Shown: positions 20,545 to 32,089 of the stretch, in pieces
Layout of the letters: every line of letters begins with the position of its first letter
Position numbering within the stretch: position 1 is the stretch's first letter
Program-made: the position numbers and the translations under genes
Assembly (NCBI GenBank): GCA_021292165.1
Contig: CM037878.1
Coordinates: forward strand, 16,674,471 to 16,738,470
Length of the DNA: 64,000 nucleotides
Source of the DNA: Shinisaurus crocodilurus
Taxonomy: Eukaryota > Chordata > Lepidosauria > Squamata > Shinisauridae
Direction: 5' to 3'
Notes under the pieces: model-generated
Databases searched by the model: none
What the model saw: only the letters and a program-made list of their open reading frames with translations
What the model was told of the DNA's origin: nothing

Positions 20545-21990
20545 CATAGTGAAGGCACTACTCTACGTATTTATGCTGTATTGATTTATTCTGTAACAGG
20601 CTGGCCTACACTATTTAAAAGGTGTGTTTGTGTGTGTTCTTTTGATAAAAGCTATACTAGAAAACCATAACTGTCATAAAATATGTAATAAAAAACTCAA
20701 AATATACCTCAGCTGCTGCAGTCACCTATAACCACCTATATAGACAATGTGATGCCTCTCTTGTATTTTCTTCTCGCTGTGATAAGAGAGGAAATTCATG
20801 GAATTCCACATACATGACCAGCAGCTCACTTTTCTGAATCCTGTTTGTTTTGTTCTAACCCTACTTCTGATTGGCTCCAGCAAGTCTCACAAGATCTTAC
20901 AAGATCTGGAAACCCCAAATAGATTCATACATTCGGAGAAATCAGTTTGCATAAAATTCCTCAAGCATGATCTACAATTTAGCCTTATTTCTTTCCTCAT
21001 GGTATGAACATGCAGCCCATGCTAAGTTAAAAGGCCCAGTAAAGTGTACCTGACCACCACCACCCTGAGCATGCTTGGGCCCTGTAGCGGGGTGCTACAA
21101 ATCCCACTACCCTATTGCCCAGCTTTTTCTCCACTTGACCTGATGGAAGTGATCTTGCATTTAGTATTTAGGCCTCTGTTCTCCCAAGTCCTCCAGGTCA
21201 GACAACTATATTTCTATTGATTCGTATTTTTTATAAACTAGTGTGGTTTAAATAGTGGGTCAGCTGCCCTAAGGATCCATTTGAAAGGCAAGATATTAAT
21301 ATAAATGCTTAAAACAAACAAAAGAACAAAACCCCCAAAGGGGTAATATTTTTAAAGGGCAGCTTCTGTCCAGCTAGCAGCCACCCAACCATGCTCTGAT
21401 AGCCAACCTGCCTCCACCACTTGCCCCTCCTCTGTTGTGCCATAGCACTGGCCTCCATGCAGCTGGTGGCCAGGTAGCCCTGGGAACGCTTTTTGTTGCT
21501 CCTGCACCAATCTACTGGCATGAGTACTGGCTTTAGGTTGGAACTTTAATATATATATATATATAATTTTGATGCCCATTGGTCTTTAAGGATTGTTTGC
21601 CCTTTTCCAAAATGGCGGCTGTAGGTGCACTGAGCACACTGAATAAGTAATTGTCACTGCTTCAGAGTATCTAGCAATTCTTGCCACCATGTCCTGTCCT
21701 CAGCAGCTGCTACACAGTCAATACTTGCTTCTATGATGTTCATTTGAAAGTTTACAATTGTCATTCTCACCCACTCCACATCAACCTTTTAATTCAAGCC
21801 TTATTTTATTGTCCCTTGTGACTTGCCATGGGTGACTTGCTATAACCCCAATATAGATAACTACCCTGTGGGAGGATTCCAGGAGAGGGAAGGAGGCAGG
21901 CAGGCGAAGACCACTTCAGGCCCCTGCTCCAGCAGGGCTGTTCCTCCCTTCCCCCACAGAGCTTTCTACCACCAACTGCCCTGTGGGATG
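20545..21990. other. Unassigned sequence
   Basis: Contains a short (TA)n at about 21550-21565 and nothing else I can name. Frames at 21309-21579 are not recognised. Confidence 0.4.
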
Positions 21991-21999
21991 GATCTTTTT

Positions 22000-22110
22000 C
22001 AGTTGTTATTTTTTAATACTGTTTTATAGTGGTTTTTATTAAATTATTGGTATCTTACTTGTAGGCTGCCTTGGTTGGATTTTTATCCTGAAAGGTGGGA
22101 TATAAATTAT
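22000..22110 (+). mobile_element. L2/SINE-type 3' tail
   Basis: TTGTAGGCTGCCTTGGTTGG and AAAGGTGGGATATAAATTAT match the L2-type tail signature. The 5' part is not recognisable. Confidence 0.55.
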
Positions 22111-22384
22111 TGTTAATCCACCCATCAAATAAAAGGGCTTTGAGACCTGAGCCCACACAGTTCTAGGTAGTTTATCAGGTCTCAAGGCTATAAAGTTCCC
22201 AGTTCAAACGGTAGAGTTCCTGACACTTTGGCATCATCCAAGAGCCTTTTGTCCGCTGTTTATTACCTAGTCTCCTGCTTCAGGCAGTTGAGATTCTTTG
22301 CATTCCAGAACCACGAGAAAATGTCTAGGTCCAACAACTTTGCATAGAAAAAAAGGCAACCTGGTTGTGGGGAATGACAGATGT

Positions 22385-22765
22385 AGAAAAACACTAGAAC
22401 TCATACTACTAGAACTCAGGGGTATTCAATGAAACTGATTAGTAGGAGATTCAGGACAGACAGAAAGAAGTACTTTTTCACAGAGTACATTTAATTTATG
22501 AAATTTGCTGTCACTACTAGATGTGATGATAGCCACTAGCTTAGATGGCTTTAAAAGACAAATTCATGAAAGAAAAGGCTGGCTAGTAGTCATAATGGCT
22601 ATATGTGACCTCCAGGTGCAAAGGCAGTGGATAGCCATTGAAGAAGGCTATTGGTTTCAAGTCCTGCTTGTGGACTTCTCAGAGACATCTGGGTGGCCAC
22701 TATGGGAAACAGGATGCTAGACTAGATGGATTGTTATCTGATCCAACAGGGCTCTTCTTGTGAGT
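22385..22765 (+). mobile_element. CR1/L3-like LINE 3' fragment
   Basis: Reads AGAAGTACTTTTTCACAGAG, then TAGATGGCTTTAAAAG, and ends GGATGCTAGACTAGATGG and AACAGGGCTCTTCTTGTGAG. This is the sense version of the 3' end seen in antisense at 40.4-40.8 kb. Non-coding here and moderately decayed. Confidence 0.7.
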
Positions 22766-22936
22766 CAATAGCTAAAGTTGGCCTACTGTTCCATGGATCA
22801 ACCAAATGTTGTGGGCAGGACACAGTTCTCTGAGACTTCTAGATGCTGTTGGCTTCACGGGTCTGTGGAAGTGGACCAACTGATCAATTAGTGACAGACA
22901 CAACCAAGGATCTGCTGATGGTAATAATCTGTTCAT

Positions 22937-23088
22937 CATAGATTTCATAGATCATAGAGTTGGAAGGAGCCTACAAGGCTATCGAGTCCAACCCCCTGCT
23001 CAATGCAGGAAACTAGAGGAGGGGTCTCCCATCCAAGTAATAACCAGGCTTGACCCTGCTTAGCTTTCCACACTCAGACAAGCTGAGC
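22937..23088 (-). mobile_element. 5S rRNA-derived SINE with CR1-like tail, copy 2
   Basis: Minus strand: 5S head with AGCTAAGCAGGGTC, GGTTATTACTTGGATGGGAG and ACC, then a linker CCTCCTCTAGTTTCC, the CR1-like GAGCAGGGGGTTGGACTCG, and the tail CTATGATCTATGAAATCTATG. The first part of the head is lost. Confidence 0.82.
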
Positions 23089-23143
23089 AGAACAGTATCT
23101 TCTTGAAACTGCCTAATCAGAGAAAGAATATTCTGCTGTAAGA

Positions 23144-23306
23144 TGTCAAAGAGTACTGTGGCACCTTAAAGACTAATTTAATGTATCACGGCGTGAACTT
23201 TTACAAGCCAGTTGCATCTGATGGAGGAAGCACCGGCTTACAAAAACACAGGGTGCTTTTTCTCCTTTCCTGCAACAGACTACACTGGCTACTCCTCTGG
23301 AATCTC
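23144..23306 (+). repeat. Dispersed repeat with GTGGCACCTTAAAGAC
   Basis: Starts AAGAGTACTGTGGCACCTTA and ends CAACAGACTACACTGGCTAC, a widespread reptilian non-coding repeat. Related copies at 36824-37252 and 53458-53680 are palindromic. Confidence 0.6.
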
Positions 23307-23398
23307 TATTGCTGTTGTATCTCCTTTCGCTGCCAAGATATCTTGTGACAGACAGCTACACTCCAGCATATGTTCTGTGTATGAATGAAGATCTCTAA

Positions 23399-23470
23399 CA
23401 CATCAGTATTCAAAATTCCTCTTTCAGAGTGCTGCACATCAGTATTCAAAATTCCTCTTTCAGAGTGCTA
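23399..23470. repeat. 36-bp tandem duplication
   Basis: The unit beginning CACATCAGTATTCAAAATTC occurs twice head to tail (23399-23434, 23435-23470) with one difference. Confidence 0.92.
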
Positions 23471-24973
23471 CACATGTAAGCCATCCCTTTAAAAACAGAG
23501 TCCTTAAAACGCCTCTGAGTATGTTTCTGTGCACAGCACACAAATGTCCACTAATTGCACAAAGGGAGAACCGAGATTCCGACAGCAAGCACTGTAAAAA
23601 GTAGATACACAAAGAAAAGTGGAAGCATCTGTTTAATATATACGACATTAGAATTTAATTTTACCTCTGTGATGCTTTTGTGTAGCCGCAATGTTACAGA
23701 GGAGCCAGTAAGCATGGCAGTGCGGTGTCAGCAGGTGCATGCCACCAAATTACTGCTTTTCATTTGCATATTCATCTGCTAAGAAGCATGTCATTATCAT
23801 ATCAAAGGGATACTAAGCAACATCTAGCTTCAAGAGATGTGGCATAGTTTCAATGCAAGCAATTAATGCGAGATGAGGACTCTCTCTCTGTCATGTCTCC
23901 TAGGGCTAGCTGTAATCGGGCTTATTATTGGATAGTTACCAATAAGGCCGAGTTCTTGGTTGGCAAGGGAGGAAAAATGCATGGAAAAGTGAGCAGTCCA
24001 AGGCATCTTTCCAGTACATATCCAATATTAAACTGTTTCCATCCACCTTAGCAGAAACAAAATATCAACCTGCGCCTAGGTGGTGAATAAGGGCTTGTGC
24101 AGAACTGGTTGACATAACCTCCAGGTACATGGTGGCTGGTTGGGTAAAGTGGCTGCCAACTGGAGTGCCGTGCGAACTCATAAATGTTAATGTGCAAATT
24201 GATTCCATGTGAGGCAGTTGATTCATAAGAGCAGCACACCCTTGACTGGGAACTGCCAACAGGTTATAATTTAAAACAGACACAATATGCAGTGGTGAAT
24301 TCACACATGTATACTTATCATTCAGTGAAAGTCGCATCAAGTGAATGAAAGACCTGTCACAAATCACACCACAGATACTTTATTTTTTAACTTATAAAGT
24401 CTTTGGTGACTACTTTTTTATCAGCCAGTATTGAACGTAAACATTGCTATCTAATCACTTCAGCACACACAAATGCAAATACTTCCATACTCAACTGAGA
24501 TCTGGGTTTCTTCCTTGCACAAGTCTGCATCATAATTCGGTGATCACGAATACTTAATCTGTCAGATCTCTGCCTCTTGTGCATCTGTGAAAGGCACAGG
24601 GGCTCTTGCAGAAAATGGTGGCAACCCAGGTGACCAGAGGGTGATTTCCTGCCACTTTCCAGGTTCTAAACATGATGTTGCTTGAAATTATATTTGAATT
24701 GAACTCTCTCACCTGGTGAAATACAAATGACAAAACTGCATTCAGTTCCTACCTAAGGATGGATGGATCTGTAAATCTCAATCTCACCCAAATTGTCTTG
24801 TTTTTATTTTTTTGAGGTCAAGCTCGTTTCTACACAAGCTTGCAATTTGTTTGCTTTTTTTTTTTTTTTGGTAATGTACACATTAATATACACATTTTTG
24901 TGTGCATTTTAAAAGTACACATTTTTGGATGCATGCCCCCATTGACTAAAGTGCATTTGTGCACATTTTTGAA
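23471..24973. other. Unassigned, repeat-poor stretch
   Basis: About 1.5 kb with no recognised repeat apart from a T-run near 24857 and ACACATTTTTG repeats near 24880-24970. No coding region I would defend. Confidence 0.4.
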
Positions 24974-25077
24974 ATTAATTTATTAATTTATTTTTTTCCT
25001 GCAAGGAACCCAAGGCAGCTTACATAATCCTCCTCCTCCTCTCCATTTTATCCTCACAACAACCCTGTAAGGTAGGT
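24974..25077 (-). mobile_element. tRNA-derived SINE, 3' half only
   Basis: Minus strand tail with GCTGCCTTGGGTTCCTTGC, GGA-rich body and ACAGGGTTGTTGTGAGG. The tRNA-like head is absent. Confidence 0.75.
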
Positions 25078-25833
25078 TTTAAAATGTGCACATGTTGTCA
25101 AACACATTTGTGTTTTGTTTTGCAGAATGCATCACAAGCTCAGAAATGTATGGATTTCTGACCTTAAATTGCATTTGGGTCCGTGTGTGGGTCGAGGAAT
25201 TGCAAATTGGGTAAATCTGTTTAAAAAACCTTACTGGAGTGAATTTCTCACAAATCTCAAAATCCCACCTTGTCAGACCCTCAGTTGTAGCTCTGACATT
25301 GAATTAGTGTGCCCTCTTGTAGCTGATTTATAGAAACAGATGAATGGATGTGAAATATTTGGTTCTTGTTTCTGGTAATATTCTTATGGGATACTGTTTT
25401 CTTGTCCTTTGTACATGCTTGATATTTAACCATCTCTCTTTCTTGTTAAATAAAAAAAAGCACTGGGAACAAATCAACAAATCCAACATCATTATTTTTC
25501 CTTCATCCAACATCAAACATATGCCTTTCAGAAATATCCAACAAAACAATCAACTTAAGGCTAGGTAATCTCATAAATAAAATGTAAAGTGCATGTTCGG
25601 TGTCACAAAACATTGTTAATAAAAACCTAAAGTAACGTTAAATTACTACTTGCATTAAACTCATTAAGTGATTGGATCTGCAGCTCACTTAAATGGAGAG
25701 CCTGGAATTCAAGCTGAATTAGGACAGATATATTTTTCTCCCAGTACATCATAAGCAGTCTGGGAAAAGAACTTGGAGAGCAGTTGTCAGGCAGAGGATA
25801 CAATCTTATTCTAGATCAGCCAATGGTTTAAGT
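25078..25833. other. Unassigned sequence
   Basis: No gene or repeat recognised. Confidence 0.4.
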
Positions 25834-26149
25834 TAGCCTTCCCCAGCCTGGTGCCCTCCAGATGTTTAGACCAGTGTTCTCCAGCCTTACCGTCTAAACC
25901 AGTGTTCTCCAACCTTGGGTCCCCAGATGTTTTTGGCCTACAAGTCCCAGCATGCCCAGCATGCCCCAGCCAACATAGCTGGCTGAGCCATGCTGGGAGT
26001 TGTAGGCCAAAAATATCTGGGGACCCAAGGTTGGAGAACACTGGTTTAGACGGTAAGTCCCAGCATTCTTGACCATTGGCCATGCTTGCTGGGGCTGAAG
26101 GGAGCTGGGCCACAACAACTGGAGGGCACTACCAGGTTGGGCAAGGCTG
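25834..26149 (+). mobile_element. Outer hAT-like MITE, split by a second MITE
   Basis: Left end GCCTTCCCCAGCCTGGTGCC with CCTCCAGATGTT, right end AACTGGAGGGCACTACCAGG with GGCAAGGCTG. These are the inverted ends of a common reptilian hAT MITE. Flanking octamers gtttaagt (25826-25833) and gcctaagt (26150-26157) match at 6 of 8. The inner element at 25872-26043 interrupts it. Confidence 0.8.
25872..26043 (+). mobile_element. Inner hAT-like MITE with duplicated left end
   Basis: The body 25900-26043 is the CAGTGTTCTCC...GGAGAACACTG family. Octamer GTTTAGAC flanks it at 25864-25871 and 26044-26051. Between the left octamer and the body is a 28-base extra piece: a copy of the MITE end (CAGTGTTCTCCAGCC) followed by ACCGTCTAAAC, the inverse of the right flank. 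Confidence 0.8.
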
Positions 26150-26157
26150 GCCTAAGT

Positions 26158-27490
26158 ATAAGGAAGTTCATATATTTATAATAAAATGGTCTTGTGATGG
26201 CTCCACTATAGGTCAGTTTATTTTGATTGGGGCATACTCAAGAGTGGTTCATGAATCAGTTTTTCTTCTTGTGAAAGTATCCAATACACATCAAACTGTT
26301 GGGCTACCATGGTGGGCTGTTTTGCAGAATCAGATTGATTTAGGACAGATGCATTTTGCATGGCATGAACCAGTATCCGGATTTGTATCAATCCACAGTC
26401 AATCAATCCATTTTCAGGAAGTATTCTGAATATGAGTTTGACTGATCTGGACACAAGATTAGTTTAATATCTGCAGATTGTGAATCAGACTTTCATTAGC
26501 AACTGAAAATACAAAATGTAAGTAGTCCTACCATTAAAAGCCAGAAATGCTGCATTAACTAGGGAGCTGAAAGATTGTATCCAGCCAAAAGCATAGAGCA
26601 AATTGCAGAACGTAGTTTCCATAGAATCATAAGGATCTCAGCATGGATTCAAAGAAAAGAGCAAGTTTAAGCCCTCATGTTTGTGGAGAAAATACTTGAA
26701 AGTACCCAGCAGTTTTTGCTAATGGCTCAGAAACCAGTGGGGACCTTGATAGGCCTTCCACACGTTTTTTGCTTCATGCACTGTGTCATGATCAATAACA
26801 GAAGGACTCATTCTTTCATTTAAGAACTATTAAACAGCAGCATTACTCAGAGCTCCCACACTAATTTCCTGGTGCTGCCTTCAAACGATTCCTTCAGGTG
26901 ACTCCTCATTCTCCTTCTAAAAGCCAATTCACAATGTTTTTACATGGTGTAAAGCACCAGTGTGTCTCTCTCTGTGTGTGTCTCAAATCAGGACCTCTAG
27001 AAGCCAGTCTCTGGTGCTAACCTCCTGCATTTGCATGCAGCTCTCTGTTCTCAGAAAACCAGGCAGACCAAGCTCCATGGGTCAAGGGCATACCCTAGGC
27101 TTCAGGAACAGCCTGGATAGTCAGCTGCCCTTACAGGCTAATCCAGACCCACCAGGCCTTATAAACCTCTGATATCAGAGCCAGTTCCTCACATATCATT
27201 GTGATAAGCTGCTGAAGAGATTCTTCTCGCCTTTCCATGCATCACCTCTCCCTGCTTTGCCTCACCTCATCCTGATGCCCGTGTCTGCCTGTTCTGGAAC
27301 CTGGCCACTCACCCAGTTTAGATGACATGATTTGTCTCCAACCTTTTGGATCCTGGTCTGTTGGCATCAGAACTGGTTCTCCAGCCAGGCTTTGACTCCG
27401 CGGCCTGGCTTTGAGCTTGGCCACTTCAATCCAAGTAGAACTTTTCACTGAATTTGGGGGTATTGAAATGATGTTGTGAATGATCTAACA
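26158..27490. other. Unassigned sequence
   Basis: No repeat or gene recognised. A short CT/GT-rich run lies near 26965-26985. Confidence 0.4.
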
Positions 27491-27589
27491 CAGGTCTGGG
27501 CAACCTTTTTGGGCAATTTGAAAAACTGTCCTGAGTGCCACCACAAAATGGATGCCATGGGAGGCAAGGCAAAGGCCAAGCGCTGTCTG

Positions 27590-27884
27590 CCCCAGTGCTC
27601 TGGAATTCCCTCCCCAGGGAGGCTAGAGTGGCACCCTCCCTGGTAAGCTTCCGGAGGCAGGCAAAGACCTTCCTGTTCCGGCAGGCATTTGGAACTAGCT
27701 TGTGATGCAATGAAATGCTGTATTTTATATTATGTAGATTGTACTGTTTATGTATATAATTTTTTAAATATTATTGATGGTTTAATTCTATTTTTAACTT
27801 TTGTATTCTCTATTTCTGTTTTAATTGTATGAGTTTTTAAAGGTTGTGAGCCGCCTTGGGTCCCAGTGTTGGGAAAAGGTGGGA

Positions 27885-27886
<2 letters not shown>
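27590..27886 (+). mobile_element. L2 LINE 3' end
   Basis: Translates as ALEFPPQGG / ARVAP and FRRQAKTFLFRQAFG around 27600-27690, the L2 ORF2 C-terminus. The 3' UTR follows and ends in GTGAGCCGCCTTGGGTCCCA and GGTGGGATAC. The (ACT)n tail follows directly. Confidence 0.8.
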
Positions 27887-27916
<30 letters not shown>

Positions 27917-27935
27917 ATAATAATAATAATAATAA
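27886..27935. repeat. (ACT)n then (AAT)n microsatellite at the L2 tail
   Basis: Trinucleotide runs directly after the L2 tail, consistent with expansion of the tail repeat. Confidence 0.93.
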
Positions 27936-28060
27936 CAACCACCACCACCTCACCAAAAGACTGAGTACAAGGCACAGGTGGGGTCTGAACCCAAGCCCAC
28001 TTAATAACAGCACCAGCAGAAACCTATTTCACAGTAATCCCAGCTGCTAGTAAGAAAATG

Positions 28061-28086
28061 TGAGTGAGTGAGTGAGTGAGTGAGTG
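28061..28086. repeat. (TGAG)n microsatellite
   Basis: About six TGAG units. Confidence 0.9.
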
Positions 28087-28208
28087 TTTGTGTGTTTTAC
28101 ATGGGAGGGGTCAGGCACCTTGGAAGGTGCCAAAAACGTACATCTTTCTTGGGATATACAAGGGTGCATTGGTGCCCACGGGCACCACATTACCTACCCC
28201 TGATCTAG

Positions 28209-28375
28209 ATTCATAGATCATAGAGTTGGAAGGGGCCTACAAGGACATCGAGTCCAACCCCCTGCTCAATGCAGGAAACTAGAGGAGGGGTCTCCCATCC
28301 AAGTAATAACCAGGCCTGACCCTGCTTAGCTTTCAACGCTCAGACAAGCTGAGCCAGCATGAGCCACAGGCCTGT
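28209..28375 (-). mobile_element. 5S rRNA-derived SINE with CR1-like tail, copy 3
   Basis: Complete head on the minus strand, from CAGGCCTGTGGCTCATGC through box A (AGCTAAGCAGGGTC) and box C (TGGATGGGAGACC), then the CR1-like tail to TCTATGA. Inserted next to the right end of the candidate hAT element. Confidence 0.85.
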
Positions 28376-29116
28376 AACAAGTGTTCACGTTGGGATTTAC
28401 TATACCTTTGTTTAACCTAGTTTTAGAAGATTTTCCAGAACATGGTGTTATGATCTAATCAAATGCTGAAATACTCATGATACCTTGTGCTACTAGTTTG
28501 CAGTTAGGTAACTGGTTCTGTATTTCTGTACTTTCCAGTGAGTTTCATATACCCTGCTCAATATGCTAACAGTCGTATATTTCTGTTGTGCTGCATTGGG
28601 CTCAGCCATTGCATCCTTCATAGCTCTATCCTCAGTAATATCAGAACCAAATATTCAGACGTCTACAAAAAATATTTCCATAGTGGAAAGCCCAAGGGTA
28701 CAGTCCAAGACTACTAAAATTGATGAAATGGTTAGCATGGACTACAGTGGACTGTGTGTTAAGTGAAACTGTAATAAAGCATTCGCATTATTTATTATAT
28801 ACAATCTGCTTTACTTATGGAAATGTAGGCCCTGTTCACTCATTCATTCCATGTAGAATGAGCACCTGCATTCAGTGGAGGAGGGACTGCTCCACAGAGC
28901 GAGTTTCCGTCCCTGATTTCTACACATCCATTAGATTGACTATAGGGAGCTCCCTTCATTAGGATGTCAAGAGTTCAGAGGCAAAGCAGTTGCTACAAAA
29001 CTAACACACGCACACGTGCACACGCGCGCATTCCTTACACTGAATTAATGAGCTAGAGAAGTAATGACATATGCTTTGTATCCAAACTATGTTAGTCAGT
29101 CATTTATGTAGGCCTT
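28376..29116. other. Unassigned sequence
   Basis: Short (CA)/(CG)-rich run at about 29002-29031. A 67-codon hydrophobic-start frame at 28563-28766 is not recognised and not called. Confidence 0.4.
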
Positions 29117-29252
29117 TAAGGTGGCAAACCTATGCATGTTCAGACCAAAAAAAAAGTCCTACAACTCCCAGCATTCCCCAGCCAGCGGCTGGGGAATGCT
29201 GGAAGTTGTAGGACTTTTTTTCTATCTAAACATGCATAGGATTGTGCCTTAA
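29117..29252. mobile_element. Palindromic MITE family 2, copy b
   Basis: Full hairpin: AAACCTATGCATGTTCAGAC at the left, its inverse TCTAAACATGCATAGGATTG at the right. Arms carry CCTACAACTCCCAGCATTCC and the inverse. Flanked by TTAA-like bases. Confidence 0.85.
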
Positions 29253-30761
29253 CTTACTTTCCCCATTGATTTCAGTGGGACTAACACATGACTAACTTAG
29301 TCTGGATCCAACCCTATGTTTTTAAGGCACACTGCCATGGGTGTAAACCCCACTGAATATAGTGGGAGTAGTAAATATGTATAGGATTGCAATGTAAGTG
29401 AAATAAGCAGATTAACTGGCTAATTGTGGGTTGTTGTTTTTAAAATTAATTTCAAGAAGTCACAAAAACATCCTTTTGCATATTTATAGATAACCACACA
29501 GAATCTTCTGCTTGTCCGAGATATGAGCATTCAGCCGATTTACTACCGCAGTGGAATGAAATTGTCAACATTTGTAATCTGAAAAATCTACTGGATTTAA
29601 AATGTTGAAAATTCAGCATTTTAACTGAATTTTAAAATCTGACTTTGGGCTGAAGCAGAAGACATAATCTATCCCCCCTGACACCTTTAGGGCATAACAG
29701 AGGCCTTTCCCCACTCATGCCCCGCTGGTGCTTGACCGGGTTGTGCCAGGTCATGCAAAGTGCCTAATCATTAGCTGCAAAATGGGAGGCTCATACTCTT
29801 CTCCCATAGGTAGATCTAAAAGCCATGGTCTTCTCCAGGTCACTCATGCCTGCAGCACCCATAGCTTGTATGTGTAGCCTTGGAAAGAAACAGAGTTGCC
29901 GGAACGACTATGGCAGCTCTGCATGGGCCTTGTAGTGTAGGTAATAGTTGGGGGTATTGCTCAGTGCCTGGCATAAGGCAGATTCAGCCAAGGGCTGCTG
30001 TGGGGAGGGAAATGCTCTGTTATGATGTACTGTGGATCCCCTGCACAGGCAGATGCAAGCATTCATTCAAAAGTAGGGCTCAGTGTAAGAAATACTTTGC
30101 GCACAAATCTAGAATTTTAATATTGCGTTGAAAAAATAAATCAGGTCTTTAAATCCAAAACCTTTTTGAAACTGAGTCTGTTGTTTGTTTGTTTGTTTTT
30201 AATATTCCCAAAAGATTCAGATCTATTTTAATTTTTCATGTACGTATTACGTATGGATCACTTGTGATCATTTTTATATGGTGGTCAAGGGAGAACAATG
30301 ACTTCCCAGCCTGTGTAGAGTGAGAGATAAGCGCTTGCAAATAAAAATTAACACAGGGTTTAAACAAATTACAGCGCTAAATTTCCTACAGATTTATTTA
30401 GAAGAGATGGCATAGTGCTTTGGCATAGCAATTTGCTAGTTAAAATGAAAAGGTTGATGTATGAGTGAATTAAATCATCATTTCAAACATGATCTTTTAA
30501 AAATACAAATAGGACTATAAATAGACTATAGTTGTATTGTTGGATAATGTGTTCAGTTATGCTAGACTAATAGCACCCTGGCTATGTGCTAATCTACATT
30601 GTTTTAATGTCAGTAAATGTTTTAATCGGCTCAGTTGTAGCTCACAGGCATAGTGCAGTAACTGAGTATGGCAAGTACTTTTTAAACTTGCGTGTTTTCA
30701 TTTCATAATGTTGTAGGTTAATTTTAACCTCTAAGTAAGGACACAGCATTTCTCAAAACTT
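29253..30761. other. Unassigned sequence
   Basis: The first ~140 bp contain degraded CCCACTGAA / TATAGTGGG hairpin sequence and ATGTATAGGATTGCAATG, probably an old family-2-like repeat. The rest is unassigned. Confidence 0.4.
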
Positions 30762-30887
30762 TTAAGGTGGAATCCTATGCATGTTTAGACATAAAAAAGT
30801 CCTACAACTCCCAGCATGCCCCAGTCAGCATAGCTGGGAGTTGTAGGCCTTTTTTCTGGCTAAACATGCATAGGATTGCACCCTTAG
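30762..30887. mobile_element. Palindromic MITE family 2, copy c
   Basis: TTAAGGTGGAATCCTATGC at the left and GCATAGGATTGCACCCTTA at the right. The core reads CCTACAACTCCCAGCATGCC with the inverse GCTGGGAGTTGTAGG. Confidence 0.86.
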
Positions 30888-31800
30888 TTGTTTAAGATGT
30901 CCATCTGACAATATCAACCCTCAAACAGTTTGCCGTCCCAACTGGTCACACTACACAATTGAAGAGATGCTCCTTGAGATCCCTTGTAATGCGACAGAGG
31001 ATGTTGTGCCACAACTCTTAGGTTGTCTGTGCATTCTAGAGTCAGGTCACCACAAATTAGAAGGCGCTATGTTGGATAGCCACCCACCTCGACTCACCTC
31101 TGAAAGTGGCGGTGGGAGGGAGGGACTCAAAGAAGGGCCTCTGGGAATTATTTTCTAAGGTTCATGTAGGGGAAGGTGCAAGTTGTTTATGGCATTAAAC
31201 TGACTAGAAGCTAGTGCACTTGTCTTAAGTCTGGAGAACTGTTTTCCGTTTTCCTGGTCCTACTCAACAATCTAGCTGATGCATTTTTACACCAGCTAAA
31301 GTTTGCATTTTAGATGGCGTGAACAAAAGGACGGCACGTGTACAGTGTGTGTGTGTGTGTGTGCACATTCTGGATGCTTGATCCTTAGAAAAACTGGCAC
31401 CATTTTTAATTGCATATGTTCCAATTGTGCCAATTTACCAGAGACTGTTGCAATCTGGTACCTCTCCCAGGTCAATCAGAATCCCTGTTTTGTTCCTGTA
31501 TTTGCCTTTGAGGATGCCTTGTTCAAAATGTGTTCATGGGATTTCCTTGTCTCCTCAGGATCTCTAGAAGTTAAATCTCTGAGGAAGGTGAAGTTTAATG
31601 TGCATTGTCCCTTATGCACATGCATATAAAAGCATGTGCGTGAGTACTAAGGCACCATCCAGTGCAGGTCCTTGCCATTTTCACACAGTGCAACCAGTGG
31701 TGTAGTGGTAACTTCTGAAAAGCAAGTGATCATCAGATGCGTTGATCCATATGTATTGGGGGGTGCATCTATCTATCTATCTATCTATATCTGTATGTGC
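30888..31800. other. Unassigned sequence with small microsatellites
   Basis: (GT)n at about 31339-31361 and (ATCT)n at about 31768-31790, the latter directly left of element copy B. Confidence 0.5.
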
Positions 31801-31921
31801 ATAGTCTCCAACTGCCCCCCAAATGCCCAGACCATCACGAAAACCCTTAAGCCATCATGGCTTCTCACTTTGTTATACAGAATCCTGAATTTCCCTGCCT
31901 CCCGCAAGCTACTTTAAGCTG

Positions 31922-32004
31922 CTCTTAAAGGGGCCATGGGCAAAATCGCAACTAAGCTAAAACTTTTAGCTTAGCTGCAATTTTGCCCATAGCCCCTTTA
32001 AGAG
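31922..32004. repeat. Loop-less 41-bp-arm hairpin inside copy B
   Basis: Left arm from CTCTTAAAGGGGCCATGGGC, right arm the inverse with about 3-4 differences, meeting at 31962/31963. Confidence 0.85.
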
Positions 32005-32089
32005 TAGTTCTGCTAAGGCTCGAACGGACACCCATGGAGAGACAGTAAGCAGGGAGGGAACAGATGCAAGGATGCGTGTGCGCGCGTGT

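Larger units (their letters stand above)
27491..28202 (+). mobile_element. Candidate hAT-like element carrying an L2 insertion
   Basis: Left end CAGGTCTGGGCAACC and right end (reversed) CAGGGGTAGGTAATG resemble the hAT terminus CAGGGGTGGGCAAC. Flanks atctaaca and atctagat agree over ATCTA only. An L2 3' end (27590-27890) and microsatellites fill the interior. Confidence 0.45.
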
